This document shows positions 44,977-55,486 of a stretch of 64,000 nt of DNA, piece after piece (the first letter of the stretch is position 1; each line of letters opens with the position of its first letter). Made by a program: the position numbers and the translations under genes. The stretch covers positions 332,575 to 396,574 of the forward strand of contig CAVRQR010000010.1 in NCBI GenBank assembly GCA_963723495.1, read 5' to 3'. Below the pieces are notes generated by a model. That model did no database searches. It saw only the letters and a program-made list of their open reading frames with translations, and was not told where the DNA came from. Source of the DNA: Gp6-AA40 sp963723495 (GTDB taxonomy: Bacteria > Acidobacteriota > Vicinamibacteria > Vicinamibacterales > UBA2999).

Positions 44977-46370
44977 CAGGCCAGTTCCCTCACGTCCATC
45001 ACTTCTCCCGCCACGGCCGCCGCGGCAACCATCGCCGGGCTCATGAGCAGCGTCCGTCCTGTAGGACTCCCCTGCCGGCCCTTGAAGTTGCGATTCGACG
45101 AGGCCGCACACACCTGATCGCCTTCGAGCTTGTCCGGATTCATCCCCAGGCACATCGAGCAACCGGCGCCGCGCCACTCGAACCCGGCGGCTTTGAACAC
45201 CTCGTCCAGCCCTTCCCGTTCCGCCGCCCTGGCGATGCCAACCGACCCCGGCACGACCAGCGCCTTGACGTGCTTGGCGACTTGCTTCCCCTTGACGATG
45301 CGTGCGGCTTCGCGGAGATCCGAGAGACGCGCATTCGTGCAGGAGCCGATGAACGCGACGTCCACCTTCATGCCTTCGATCGGTTGCCCGGCGGTGAGGC
45401 CCATGTAACTCAGGGCGTCGGCGACCGCCTTGGGATCGTTTGCGTCGGCGGGCGCGGGCACGCGATCGTGGACGCCGATCGACTGCCCAGGGTTGACGCC
45501 CCAGGTGACGATCGGTGTCAGCTCGCCCGCCCGGATCTCGACCTCGTCGTCGTAGACCGCGTCTGCATCCGAGGCGATCGATTTCCACCACGCGCGAGCG
45601 CGGTTGAACGCCTCACCCTCCGGCGCAAACAGTCGCCCCTTCATGTACTCGAAGGTCGTCTCGTCCGGGTTCACGTAGCCGACACGCGCACCGCCCTCGA
45701 TCGACATGTTGCAGATCGTCATGCGCTCGTCCATCGACATGCGATCGACGGCCTCGCCCGCGTACTCGTAGGCGTATCCGTTGCCACCCTGGACACCGAG
45801 ACGCTGGATGATCGCGAGAATGACGTCCTTGGCGTAGACGCCCTTCGACAGCGCGCCGGTCACACGGATGCGGCGCACCTTGAGCGGCTCGAGCGCCAGG
45901 CACTGCGAGGCGAGGACGTCTCGCACCTGCGAGGTGCCGATGCCAAACGCAACCGCGCCAAACGCGCCGTGGGTCGACGTGTGACTGTCACCGCACGCGA
46001 TCGTCATCCCGGGCTGTGTCAGTCCCAGCTCGGGGCCGATAACGTGCACGATGCCCTGGCGGTCGTCGTCGAGCCCTGCGAAACGGAGACCGAAGTCACG
46101 CACGTTGCGCTCGAGCGAGGCCATCATGTCCTCGGCCATGACGTCGAGGAATGGGCGCGTCCGCACTTTCGTGGGGACGATGTGATCGACGGTGGCGAAG
46201 GTGCGATCGGGGCGCGCCACTTTCCAGCCTCGCATACGCAGCTCGTCGAACGCCTGTGGCGAGGTGACCTCGTGCACGAGGTGCAAGCCGATGAAGAGCT
46301 GCGTCTGCCCCGTCGGTAACTGCCGAACGGTGTGGAGATCCCAGACTTTCTTGAGCAGTGTCGTGCCCAT
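44976..46370 (-). CDS. leuC: 3-isopropylmalate dehydratase large subunit
   Basis: Aconitase-family 4Fe-4S subunit converting 2- to 3-isopropylmalate with LeuD. 464 aa: KVWDLHTV at the start, ACGDSHTSTHGAFGAVAFGI, GNGYAYEYAGEAV, MSIEGGARVGYV and the cluster cysteines in FIGSCTNARLSDL and GAGCSMCLGMNPD. The ATG at 46370 shares its first base with the mpg stop. Intact. Confidence 0.96.
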   Translation of the reverse strand: MGTTLLKKVWDLHTVRQLPTGQTQLFIGLHLVHEVTSPQAFDELRMRGWKVARPDRTFATVDHIVPTKVRTRPFLDVMAEDMMASLERNVRDFGLRFAGLDDDRQGIVHVIGPELGLTQPGMTIACGDSHTSTHGAFGAVAFGIGTSQVRDVLASQCLALEPLKVRRIRVTGALSKGVYAKDVILAIIQRLGVQGGNGYAYEYAGEAVDRMSMDERMTICNMSIEGGARVGYVNPDETTFEYMKGRLFAPEGEAFNRARAWWKSIASDADAVYDDEVEIRAGELTPIVTWGVNPGQSIGVHDRVPAPADANDPKAVADALSYMGLTAGQPIEGMKVDVAFIGSCTNARLSDLREAARIVKGKQVAKHVKALVVPGSVGIARAAEREGLDEVFKAAGFEWRGAGCSMCLGMNPDKLEGDQVCAASSNRNFKGRQGSPTGRTLLMSPAMVAAAAVAGEVMDVRELA

Positions 46371-46975
46371 CAGCGTTGGTGAACTTTCATCGTAGCAGAT
46401 TCATTCCGTCCCGAGACCGAGGGGTGGCCGACGAGCGAGCACCGCCATGGACGTTCGACGCCGACGCGAATGCCGATTCTCCTGCTCCACGACGGAGTGC
46501 CGGGTGAGAGCCTTCGATCCTCGATCCGGAGCGGACCGCTACTGAGGTCCGAGCAATTCTGCTTCAACGTGATGCCAAGCGCCTGCGTCAGGTTGCCCGG
46601 TCCGCGACAGAGTCCGGCGACGTCGACGCGGGCGCCGCGCGCAGCGGCGTCGTTGCATCAACTCAATCCCGTCGAGCGGCTCGAGCGCGCGAATGAGCAC
46701 CGCGGCCGGCGATCCTTCAGCCTTCGGTGACGGCGTTCACCAGGTTGTGAATGCCGTAGTTCAAATAGACGTAGGCGTGTCCCGGCGGACCATACAGCGG
46801 CGCGTTGCGTTTCGTGGGTCCCGGTGCCGCATGACACGCTGGATCGTCTTCACCGATGTAGGCCTCGACCTCGACGATCATCCCGGCGGCGATGCCCGCG
46901 CGCGTCTCGTGCACGAGGACCTTGCCGATCAACTCGGCGGCGACGGTCAGCGTCGGCCGATCGTAGAACGATTTT
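46370..46975 (-). CDS. mpg: DNA-3-methyladenine glycosylase, Mpg/AAG family (frameshifted, start unclear)
   Basis: Base-excision repair glycosylase for alkylated purines. N-terminal KSFYDRPTLTVAAELIGKVL, then VEVEAYIGEDDPACHA (catalytic glutamate), GPPGHAYVYLNYGIHN. The frame changes near 46728 (SPAAVLIRALEPLDGIELMQ), 46640 and 46600 (GPGNLTQALGITLKQN). It ends with a stop sharing one base with the leuC start. There is no ATG, GTG or TTG between the GGGGTCGGG palindrome at 46976 and KSFYDR, so the palindrome has displaced or encodes the start. A TTG at 46932 is too far inside the domain. Confidence 0.8.
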
Positions 46976-47004
46976 GTAAGGGGGTCGACTCCCGACCCCC
47001 TTAC
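46976..47004. repeat. GTAAGGGGGTCG...CGACCCCCTTAC palindrome (GGGGTCGGG family)
   Basis: 12-bp perfect arms (46976-46987, 46993-47004) with loop ACTCC, fitted exactly between the uvrA stop (47007-47009) and the first recognisable mpg codons. Confidence 0.8.
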
Positions 47005-47006
47005 AT

Positions 47007-50004
47007 TTATCGTGCGGCGTAGGCATTTGGGCGGCCGGCAGCGAGAACGTCGCGAAGCGCCCGCCCGGTATGCGACGCCTCGACCTGGACGATCTGTTCC
47101 GGTGTGCCAGTCGCGACCACCTCTCCACCCGCCGCCCCTCCCTCTGGACCGAGATCGATGACGTAGTCGGCCGTCTTGATCACGTCGAGGTTGTGCTCGA
47201 TCACGAGCAGCGTGTGCCCTGCTTCGACGAGCTTTCGAAATGCCGCCAGCAGCTTCGCGATGTCGTCGAAGTGCAGACCGGTCGTCGGTTCGTCGAGGAT
47301 GTAGAGCACGCGCTCACCGCCAAACGACGACAGGTGTGCGGCAATCTTGATCCGTTGCGCTTCCCCGCCCGAGAGCGTCGTTGCCGGCTGACCGAGACGC
47401 AGATAACCGAGCCCGATCTCGTCGAGCACCTGCAGCCGGCGAAGCACCTTCGGCGACGTGCTGAAGAACGCCAGCGCTTCACGCACGGTCATCTCCAGCA
47501 CCTGATGCACCGACTTGCCGCGATACCGCACCTCGAGCACCTGCGGCTTGAAGCGTTTGCCGAAGCACTGGTCGCACGGCACGAACACGTCCGCAAGGAA
47601 CTGCATCTCGACGCGCACCTCGCCTTCTCCCTGGCATGCCTCGCATCGGCCACCAGGAACGTTGAACGAGAAGTGGCTCGCGGTCAGGCCACGCGCCCGC
47701 GCGTCCTTGGTCAGCGAGAAGAGCTCCCTGATCGGATCGAACGCCTTGAGGTACGTCACCGGATTCGAGCGCGGCGTGCGCCCGATCGGTGTCTGGTCGA
47801 CCAGCGCCACGTCGGTGATGTATTCGAGCCCTTCGAGCTCGCTGAACGTCCCGACCCGGCGATCCCAGTCACCCTTCGCGCGCTTGATCGCGGCATAGAG
47901 CACATCATGAATCAGCGTCGACTTTCCCGACCCGCTCACGCCGGTCACACACGTCAATGTGTTCAGCGGAATCTGGACGTCGATGTCTTTCAGGTTGTGC
48001 TCGCTCGCACCTGTCAGCCGAATCTTCTGGCCGATGCCCTTCCTCCTGGGGGACGGCACCGGAATCGCCAGTTCATTTCGCAGGTACTTGGCAGTGAGCG
48101 ACCGCGTCTCCTGAAGAAGACCAGGCAGATCGCCCGAGTAGACGATGCGGCCGCCCTGCTCTCCTGCACCGAGACCCATGTCGACAATGTGATCGGCGAC
48201 GCGAATCATGTCCTCATCGTGCTCGACGACCAGAACCGTGTTGCCCTGATCGCGCAGCTGACGAAGGATCTCGATCAGCCGCTGGTTGTCGCGCGAGTGC
48301 AGCCCAATTGACGGCTCGTCCAGCACGTAGAGCGTGCCGACCAGCGCCGAGCCGAGCGAAGTCGCCAGGTTGATCCGCTGTGACTCGCCTCCCGACAGCG
48401 TCGACGACAGCCGATCGAGTGTCAGGTATTCGAGGCCGACGTCGCTCAGGAACGAGAGCCGGCGACGAATTTCACGCAGCACTTTGTCGGCAACCGCCGA
48501 CTCCTTCTCGCTGAGCTGCAGCTCGGCGAAAAACCTGCTGCGCCGCATCCACGGTGAGCGCGGACACTTCATCGACCGTGTGCCCACCGACTCGGACATT
48601 CCGCGCCTCGCGCCGCAACCGGGCGCCTCCGCAATCGGGACAGGCGAGATAGCCGCGATACCGGCTGAGGAAGACGCGGACGTGCACCTTGTATTTCTTC
48701 CGCTCGAGCCACCTGAAGAAACCGCGAATGCCCTCGTAATCACCGTCGCCCTCGATAGCGAACCGCCGCTCATCGTCGGAGAGATCCTTCCAGGGGACGT
48801 CGAGGCGGATACTGGCCTTCCGACGCCGCGCGCTTCAACTCCGCCAGCTGAGCACGGTAGTGCGGCTTGCTCCACGGTTCGATCGCGCCCTGATTGATCG
48901 AGAGCGACGGATCGGGCACGACCAGATCCATGTCGAGCTCGATGACGTTGCCGAAGCCGTGGCAGGTCGGACAAGCGCCGAACGGATTGTTGAACGAGAA
49001 CAAGCGTGGCTGCGGCGTCTCATAGGCGATCCCGCAGGCGCGGCATTCGAAGCGCTCGGAGAAGACGAGTCTCCGGTCCTTAGGCTCAGGGCTCCGGGCT
49101 GCAGGCTCCTGGCTTTGGGCCGTGTCCTTCGGGTCCCGGCCAAGAACAATCGCAAATGCCGCTCCCCCGCCCTCGCGGTAAGACGTCTCGATCGAGTCAG
49201 TCAGACGGCTGCGCAGATCGCCTTCGAGTTTCACGCGGTCAACGACGACTTCCAGCGTCGTTCGCGAGCCGAGCGCGGCGGGTCGATTTCCTCGAACGCG
49301 ACCGCCTTGCCGTCGATGAGCAGACGGCCGAATCCTCGGCGCCGGAGCCCATTGATCGTTTCGCCGATTCCGTCGACGCCGTTCCTGGCCGGTTCGAGCT
49401 CTTCGGTCTCACCGTCGTCGCCGTTCTGCCATCGGACGCGGACGGCGATCGTCGCAGGAATCGACACGACCGGAATCTCGAACCCGATCAGCAGCCGCGT
49501 GCCCTCCGGCAGTTCGCCAAGCCGCTTCGCCACGACCTCGGCCGTTTCGCGGATGACTTCCTGTCCGCACTGCCGGCAGAACGTTCGGCCGACGCGGGCG
49601 AACAGCAGCCGCATGTAGTCGTGAATCTCGGTGGTGGTGCCGACTGTCGAGCGCGGGTTGCGAACGCTGTTCTTCTGGCGAATGGCAATCGCCGGGCAGA
49701 TGCCCTCGATGCGATCGACATCCGGCTTCTCCATCCGCTCGAGGAACTGCCGCGCGTAGGCCGACAACGACTCGACGTACCTGCGCTGCCCTTCCGCGTA
49801 GATCGTGTCGAAGGCGAGCGACGACTTCCCCGACCCGCTGACGCCGGTGATGATCGTCAGCTTTCCTGCGGGCAGCGTGACGTCGACGTTCTTGAGGTTA
49901 TGCGTCCGCGCTCCGCGAACGATGAGCGGATTGCGGGCCTTCGGTGACTGGTTCGGTTTGGAGTCGACACAGTGACGAATTCCTGAGAATCCGTAAACCG
50001 GCAT
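47007..50004 (-). CDS. uvrA: UvrABC system protein A (frameshifted)
   Basis: DNA damage-sensing ABC ATPase. The first frame (ATG 50004) has IVRGARTHNLKNVDVTLP, Walker A TGVSGSGKSSLAFDTIYAEG. It changes near 49240 to RRLVFSERFECRACGIAYET and FSFNNPFGACPTCHGFGNV (zinc module). Changes near 48830 and 48530 lead to GYLACPDCGGARL, then LSSTLSGGESQRINLA, LYVLDEPSIGLHSRDN, second Walker A TGVSGSGKSTLIHDVLY, RCEACQGEGEVRVEMQFL, TTLSGGEAQRIKIA and LYILDEPTTGLHFDD. About 1,000 aa when joined. Essential motifs are all present, so the breaks are probably errors. First gene of the uvrA-mpg-leuC-leuD unit. Confidence 0.94.
49078..49140. repeat. GAGCCTG-word insertion inside uvrA
   Basis: On the minus strand the stretch repeats variants of GGAGCC/CTGAGCC/CAGCCCGG and encodes a Pro/Ser/Glu-rich linker (SQEPAARSPEPKD) between the ATP-binding head and the zinc module. 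UvrA proteins I know have a shorter connection here. Word-like composition resembles that of the intergenic inverted repeats, but it keeps the frame. Confidence 0.5.
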
Positions 50005-50133
50005 CGTACTACCGTGCGCCGATTTGCGCAAAGCCCTGGCCGCAACGAAACGCGACGTTCTGGGCTTGTTCACGTGCGTTGTCCCTCATCACAGTTCGTC
50101 ACAACTGAGCGCGCAGACTACCATTGCCGTGGC

Positions 50134-51857
50134 ATGCCGGAAACTGGGCTCATTCTCACATTGGCCGGAGGGCTTGGCGCCGCTCTCATCGGCGGATATC
50201 TCACCCAGCGCCTTGGACTCTCACCGATCGTCGGCTATCTCATGGCCGGCGTCGTGGTCGGCCCTTACACTCCGGGCTACACAGCGGATGTCCACCTCGC
50301 CGAGCAGTTGGCCGAGGTCGGCGTCATCCTCCTGATGTTCGGCGTCGGCCTGCAGTTCCATCTCGATGAACTCCTGGCCGTTCGCCGGGTCGCCATTCCT
50401 GGTGCGGTGCTTCAGAGTCTCGGTCGCGACAGGACTCGGCGCCTTCGCCGCACGCGGACTTCGGTTGGGAGTGGCCCGCCGCCATCGTCTTCGGATTGTC
50501 GCTCTCGGTCGCCAGCACCGTCGTCCTCATCCGCGTGCTCTCAGACAGCCGCCAGCTTCACACCACCGCCGGGCACATCGCGGTCGGATGGCTCATTGTC
50601 GAGGATGTCTTCACCGTTCTCGTTCTCGTGCTGTTGCCGGCCCTTGCGGGATCGCCCAGCGCCGGCGGTCAGTCGCGGTCAGCCTCGGCGTCACGATTCT
50701 CAAGGTCGTCGGCCTCGGCATCCTCGCGGCCGTGGTCGGGCAGCCGAGTCATCCCGGTCATCCTCGACCATGTCGCGGCGACGCGGTCGCGAGAGCTGTT
50801 CACACTGGCGGTCCTGGCGCTCGCGCTTGGGCTGGCCGTCAGCGCCGCCCTCGTCTTCGGCGTTTCGATGGCGCTCGGGGCGTTTCTGGCCGGCATGATC
50901 GTCGGCCGCTCCGACTACAGTCTGCGCGCCGCGACCGACGCGTTGCCGATGCGTGACGCCTTCGCGGTGCTGTTCTTCGTCTCGGTCGGCATGTTGCTGC
51001 GGCCGGCTGCCCTCCTCGATCAGCCGGCGTTCGTGCTCACGGCGCTCTTCATCGTGCTGGTTGGCAAGCCGGCAACCGCGGCGCTCGTGACGTGGCTGAT
51101 GAAATATCCGCTTCGCACGACGCTCGAGTGTCGTCCGTCTCACTCGCGCAAGTCGGCGAGTTCTCGTTCATGCTCGTCACCATCGGCCGCTCGCTCGACG
51201 TGGTCCCACCCGAGGCACTCGACGTGGTCGTGGCGACGGCGATCATCTCCATCACGCTCAACCCGCTCGCGTTCAAGGCCATCGAGCCGCTCACGCGGCG
51301 GCTCGGCCAGACTGCGGGTGTTTCGTGACGACCTCGAGCCGTTGGACCTTGGCGCATCATCGTCGCTCGATCCCGGCGGACGCGCGATCGTGATCGGTCA
51401 TGGACCGACCGGACGCACGGTCACGCGACTGCTGCGCGAGAATGGCATCTCGCCGACCGTCGTCGAGCTCAACATCGACGTGGTTCGCCAACTGCGGGAA
51501 CACGGTGTTTCGGCGGTGTACGGCGATGCGAGCCACACCGACACGCTCGTCTCCGCGGGTCTTCCGCACGCCTCCACGCTCATCGTGAGCGGTGCTGATA
51601 CCGGGTCGCCCAACATCATTCAGTGCGCCCGATCGATCAACCCGACCGCGCACATCTTCGTGCGCAGCCAGTACCTGCGGGACGTGCCACCGCTGCGAAA
51701 TGCAGGGGCCGAACAGGTATTCGCTGGCGAGGCGGAAGTCGCGCTGGCGATGACGGAGGCGGTACTCCGTCGTCTGGGTGCGACACCCGATCAGATCGAT
51801 CGCGAGCGCGCACGCGTGCGCGAGGAATTGATGCCGCTCGACGGCAAAGGAGCGTAA
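50134..51857 (+). CDS. Kef-type cation:proton antiporter with TrkA-N domain (many frameshifts)
   Basis: CPA2 family. ATG at 50134: LGAALIGGYLTQRLGLSPIV, GYLMAGVVVGPYTPGY, VGVILLMFGVGLQFHLDELL. Frames change near 50405, 50470, 50675, 50730, 51125 and 51320. Further landmarks: VASTVVLIRVLSD, IAVGWLIVEDVFTVLVLVLL, FGVSMALGAFLAGMIVG, VSLAQVGEFSFMLVTIG, then a C-terminal Rossmann domain AIVIGHGPTGRTVTRLLREN with VYGDASHTDTLVSAG. About 575 aa. Probably potassium or sodium efflux; the ion is not determinable. uvrA is divergent from it. Confidence 0.85.
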
Positions 51858-52543
51858 GCAGGAATGTTCTTGAGCGCTTCGCGAATACTGAGGCCACTGA
51901 GCCGCTCGCGATTCTCTTTGACGTACCGTTTGACCTCTCGCGGATCGACCCAGGCGTACTGACGCAGGGCCCAACCAATGGCCTTGCGCACGAAGAACTG
52001 CTTGTCGGAGAGATTCGGCTCGATGCAGTCGTACAACAGCGCGAGGTCCGTGTCGCGCCGGAAGCGGATCTGACACAGAATCGCGGCGCGACGCTTCCAC
52101 ATGTCGCTGTCCCTCGACCAGCGGCGCATCAGCTTCGACATCTGTGGCCGGTCGGCTCGCAGCACGTCGCCGAGTTGATGAGTGGCGATTGCGTCCACGA
52201 GATCCCACCAGGCACCCGAAACGATCATCTCCTCGAACATCGGGATCGAGGGCATCGTCCGGTGGGCGGCGTAGGTCCGAAGATCAGTGAGGGCGATCGC
52301 GGCGTAACGCTCCTCGCGGAACGTGGCCGCACGCCACAAGGTCAGCGCCACGTTTTCCCACTCGGCGCGTGACGACAAGTCGTGTCCCGGAAACACCCGC
52401 CTCCAGATCGCCTTTTGCTCAGGCGAGGAGACACCGCGATACGGCATTGCCGACTTCATGTACGCCTGCATTTTTGGCGCTTTCGCGGGATCGGCCGCCT
52501 TTTTTAGCGCCGCGCGAACCTCGAGCACAAGCGGATGCGTCAT
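51791..52543 (-). CDS. DNA alkylation repair protein, AlkD-like
   Basis: HEAT-repeat DNA glycosylase family. MTHPLVLEVRAALKKAADPA, MKSAMPYRGVSSPEQKAIWR, EERYAAIALTDLRTYA, VSGAWWDLVDAIATHQLGDV, MSKLMRRWSRDSDMWKRRAA, KQFFVRKAIGWALRQYAWVD, RLSGLSIREALKNI. The WWDLVD and KAIGWALR motifs are typical. The sequence after REALKNI overlaps the end of the convergent antiporter gene by 67 nt and looks non-family, so the true stop may lie near 51866. TAAGAT lies 10 nt before the ATG. Confidence 0.88.
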   Translation of the reverse strand: MTHPLVLEVRAALKKAADPAKAPKMQAYMKSAMPYRGVSSPEQKAIWRRVFPGHDLSSRAEWENVALTLWRAATFREERYAAIALTDLRTYAAHRTMPSIPMFEEMIVSGAWWDLVDAIATHQLGDVLRADRPQMSKLMRRWSRDSDMWKRRAAILCQIRFRRDTDLALLYDCIEPNLSDKQFFVRKAIGWALRQYAWVDPREVKRYVKENRERLSGLSIREALKNIPAYAPLPSSGINSSRTRARSRSI

Positions 52544-52631
52544 AGAAGGCGAAATCTTACCGTTCGGCGGTATACTCAGCCCGTTCTGGCCCAAGGGGTG
52601 CTCGATGGGCATTGCTCAGGAGGATTCGTAC

Positions 52632-53219
52632 ATGCGCGCATTGATGGCGATAGGGTTGGCAGCGGCCCTGGCGGTGGGAGTGAAAGCTCAGAGTACTGAG
52701 CTGAAGGTTGGAGACACGGCTCCTGATTTCAGCCTACAGGCGTCCGATGGCAAGACCTACAAGCTGTCGGACTTCCGCGGGAAGAGGGCGGTGGTCGTGG
52801 CCTGGTTCCCGAAAGCGTTCACCACGGGCTGCACGATCGAGTGCAAGTCTCTGGCTGAGAACGGCGACAAGATCCGGATGTACGAAGTGGCCTACTTCAT
52901 GGCCAGTGTCGACAATCTGGAAGACCAGACCAAGTTCGCGAAAGCGACGAGCGTAACGCTTCAGGGACGCGGCGGCGCGCCGGCTCAGGTCGTCGAGAAG
53001 AAGGAAGCCGACTTCCCGATGCTCGCCGATCCGAACAAGGAAGTGGCGGCGAAGTACGGCGTGTTGATGCCCAACCCGCCCGGCTTTGCGAATCGCTGGA
53101 CCTTCTACATCGACAAGCAGGGCAAGATCTCTTACATCGAGAAGAAAGTGAACCCGGCGACGTCCGCCGAGGACATGATCGCGAAGCTTGGGGAGCTCAA
53201 GGTCCCCATGAATCACTAA
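52632..53219 (+). CDS. Exported peroxiredoxin (AhpC/TSA, BCP-like)
   Basis: 195 aa. N-terminal signal peptide (MAIGLAAALAVGVKA, cut before QSTELK), then the thioredoxin fold: VGDTAPDFSLQASDGKTYKL, the peroxidatic cysteine in AFTTGCTIECKSLAENGDKI, with a second Cys five residues later position (CTIEC), FPMLADPNKEVAAKYGV and RWTFYIDKQGKISYIEKKV. Reduces peroxides outside the cytoplasm. ATG at 52632 has AGGAGG nine nt upstream; TATACT at about 52570 is a possible -10. Ends before a perfect terminator. Confidence 0.92.
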   Translation: MRALMAIGLAAALAVGVKAQSTELKVGDTAPDFSLQASDGKTYKLSDFRGKRAVVVAWFPKAFTTGCTIECKSLAENGDKIRMYEVAYFMASVDNLEDQTKFAKATSVTLQGRGGAPAQVVEKKEADFPMLADPNKEVAAKYGVLMPNPPGFANRWTFYIDKQGKISYIEKKVNPATSAEDMIAKLGELKVPMNH

Positions 53220-53244
53220 GAGACGCGCCGTCGACGTTCATCTT

Positions 53245-53280
53245 CGGGCGGGCCCTCATAGGCCCGCCCGTTTTTGTTTT
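53245..53280 (+). terminator. Rho-independent terminator of the peroxiredoxin gene
   Basis: CGGGCGGGCC (53245-53254), loop CTCATA, GGCCCGCCCG (53261-53270), then TTTTTGTTTT. The T-tract overlaps the stop codon of the convergent flavoprotein gene. Confidence 0.92.
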
Positions 53281-53869
53281 ATGCGACAGCCTCGCGCGCA
53301 CGAATCCGTTGCGCCATGTTGCGCGCGAGCTGTTCGACCTGCATCCAGTCCGTGAGCTCATAGTCACGGCTCGTGTCCGTAGGCGCACCCTCCTTTCTGG
53401 CGATCCGCTTCATCACCCATCGAATGAGAAGCCCGTATTCGCGATACGCGAGTCGGCCGGCCAGCGCAACGATCATCTCCGGAGTCCAGCCGCGAGCAGC
53501 CGGAAATGCTCTGGCTAGACTCTCCGCGGCGTCGACTTCCTTCTCGTTTTTCGACGCAGCGCTGAGGCTGACCGAGAAGAACGCTGACGGGACAGCGTTG
53601 AGATCGGACGCGTATGCGCGGACGAACCTGTCTGCGGTTTTCTGATGCTTGCCGACATGGAGAGACGCGCCGACAAGCGCACCCCGGACCTTCGTCCAGT
53701 CCACCAGAGCCGCGTCAGGACCGGCAACGTCGATCGCTCGACTGTCGATGCCGTGACCGTGGAAGGCGGCGGCAAGGCGCTCGGCGATTCGGCGAGTCTG
53801 TCCTTCGGTGGTGGCAAAGAACACCGGAACTTCACAGCTGAAGAATTCAGGGCTAGCAGTCATGCCCAT
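53279..53869 (-). CDS. Flavodoxin-domain protein, HemG-like
   Basis: About 196 aa. FMN-binding P-loop ATTEGQTRRIAERLAAAFHG, then RGALVGASLHVGKHQKTADR, FFSVSLSAASKNE and the C-terminal YGLLIRWVMKRIARKEG and TSRDYELTDWMQVEQLARNM. This pattern (GASLHxGKHQ, FSVSLSA, DYExTDW) is that of menaquinone-dependent protoporphyrinogen IX oxidase HemG and close flavodoxins. HemG function is plausible but not proven. Start at M 53869 (MGMTASPEF); upstream in-frame codons overlap the MFS gene region. Confidence 0.85.
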   Translation of the reverse strand: MGMTASPEFFSCEVPVFFATTEGQTRRIAERLAAAFHGHGIDSRAIDVAGPDAALVDWTKVRGALVGASLHVGKHQKTADRFVRAYASDLNAVPSAFFSVSLSAASKNEKEVDAAESLARAFPAARGWTPEMIVALAGRLAYREYGLLIRWVMKRIARKEGAPTDTSRDYELTDWMQVEQLARNMAQRIRAREAVA

Positions 53870-54001
53870 TGCATGGGCAAGTTGCATGCCTCGGCTGAGG
53901 CACGCTCTGTCGAACACCTACTGGAGGCCGGTGATTTCTCCTGCGCCGACGTGCGAGATCGCACGTGGGCGGTGGGGAAAAATCACGAGAGCGGACTTTG
54001 T

Positions 54002-55277
54002 CTATCCAGCTGTCGCGACAGTCGGGATGGGAGCCGGGCGAAGCGAACGGCCAATGGTCAGGAACGACAGCCCCGCCACGACACAGAGCACGCCGGCGGT
54101 CCAGAAGGCGATCTGATAGTCGCCGAGTGCTGTACGAATCGCACCAGCACCGAAGGCAGCCGCGGATGCGCCGAGCTGATGACTGGCGCCGATCCATCCA
54201 TAGATGACGCCGGTATTCTCTCGACCGAAGGCTTCGCTCGTGAGACGAACAGTGGGCGGCACCGTCGCGATCCAATCGAGTCCGTAGAACACGGCGAAGA
54301 TGACCAGGCTGCTCGCGCCTTCCTGCAGCGTGAACGGAAGGAACAGCAGGGAGATCCCGCGCAGCGTGTAGTACCCGAACAGCAGGTGACGGCTCGAGTA
54401 CCGATCCGTCAGCCACCCTGACGCCGTGGTGCCGATGATGTCGAAGATGCCCATCATCGCGAGCAGCTGCGCCGACCGGTACTTCGTGGATCCCGTAGTC
54501 ATGACAGGCCGCGATGAGATGCGTGCCGATGAGGCCGTTCGTGCTTGCGCCACACACGAAGAACGTCCCCGCCAGCAGCCAGAACGCTCGTGTGCGTGAC
54601 GCCATCGCCAGTGCCGGAAGCGGCGCGAGCGCGGCGGATCGAGACACCACCGCATCAGCCGGGCGGCCGTACGGTCGAAGCCCGAGATCCTCTGGCCGAT
54701 CGCGCATGAAGATCAGCACGACCACGAACACGATAGCGGCGGCGCCAGCCACGAGCAGTGCCGCAGCACGCCACCCCTGCGACTCCACCAGTTGCGCCAG
54801 CGAGGGCAGGAAGATCAGCTGCCCTGTCGCGTTGGCTGCTGACAATATCCCGAGAACGAGACCGCGCCGTTCGTCGAACCAGCGGTTGGCAATGATGGCC
54901 GCCAGCACCATCGACGTCACACCAGTCCCGGTGCCGACGAGCACACCCCAGAGCAGCGTCAGCTGCCACTGCGACTGCATCTGCGTCGTCAACGCCACCG
55001 ACGCAGAGAGCAGAGCCACGGCGGCGAGGATCACGCGACGGACACCCCAGCGATCCATCACCGATGCGGCAAATGGTCCGATGATGCCGAAGAGCGCGAT
55101 GTTGATCGCGACAGCCGAGGAAATGACCGCGCGGCTCCAGCCGAACTCGCGCTCCAGCGCGACCATCAGCACACCCGGCGTCGCACGAACGCCGGCGGTG
55201 ACGAGAATGACCACGAACGTGACGACCGCGACGACCCAGGCGTAGTGAACCGAGCGGCGGGCCATGTCCTCACTCAT
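54002..55277 (-). CDS. MFS transporter (one frameshift)
   Basis: About 424 aa, twelve helices in two halves. First half: SVHYAWVVAVVTFVVILVTA, FGIIGPFAASVMDRWGVRRV (motif A-like), LLWGVLVGTGTGVTSMVLAA, ANRWFDERRGLVLG. After a frame change near 54490: LLAMMGIFDIIGTTASGWLT, DRYSSRHLLFGYYTLRGISL, TGVIYGWIGASHQLGAS. It resembles the oxalate/formate or monocarboxylate-type MFS group (ANRWFxxRRG). Substrate unknown. ATG at 55277. Confidence 0.85.
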
Positions 55278-55486
55278 AGCACGAGGGGCGCGCAACGTTG
55301 TAGGTAGGACGCGGTTACTGAAGCACTAGTAGTGGGTCAGTTCGTCAACGCAGGTGGCGTTATTCTGAGTCAGTCGAGCCGCAGGGCGCATTCCGAGGCG
55401 GCGTGGAGGCGCAAAGAATAGCCCGTCGCGCCCGTGCTAGACTGGTGTTTCCGAGGTGCGTCGTTTGAGCGCCTCAATCCAGCCAG

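Noticed and set aside
48860..49947. Plus-strand open frames opposite uvrA
   Set aside because: They are complements of conserved UvrA segments, including the Walker A motif.
53645..54421. 258-codon plus-strand open frame across the flavoprotein and MFS genes
   Set aside because: It spans two well-supported minus-strand genes and has no domain of its own.
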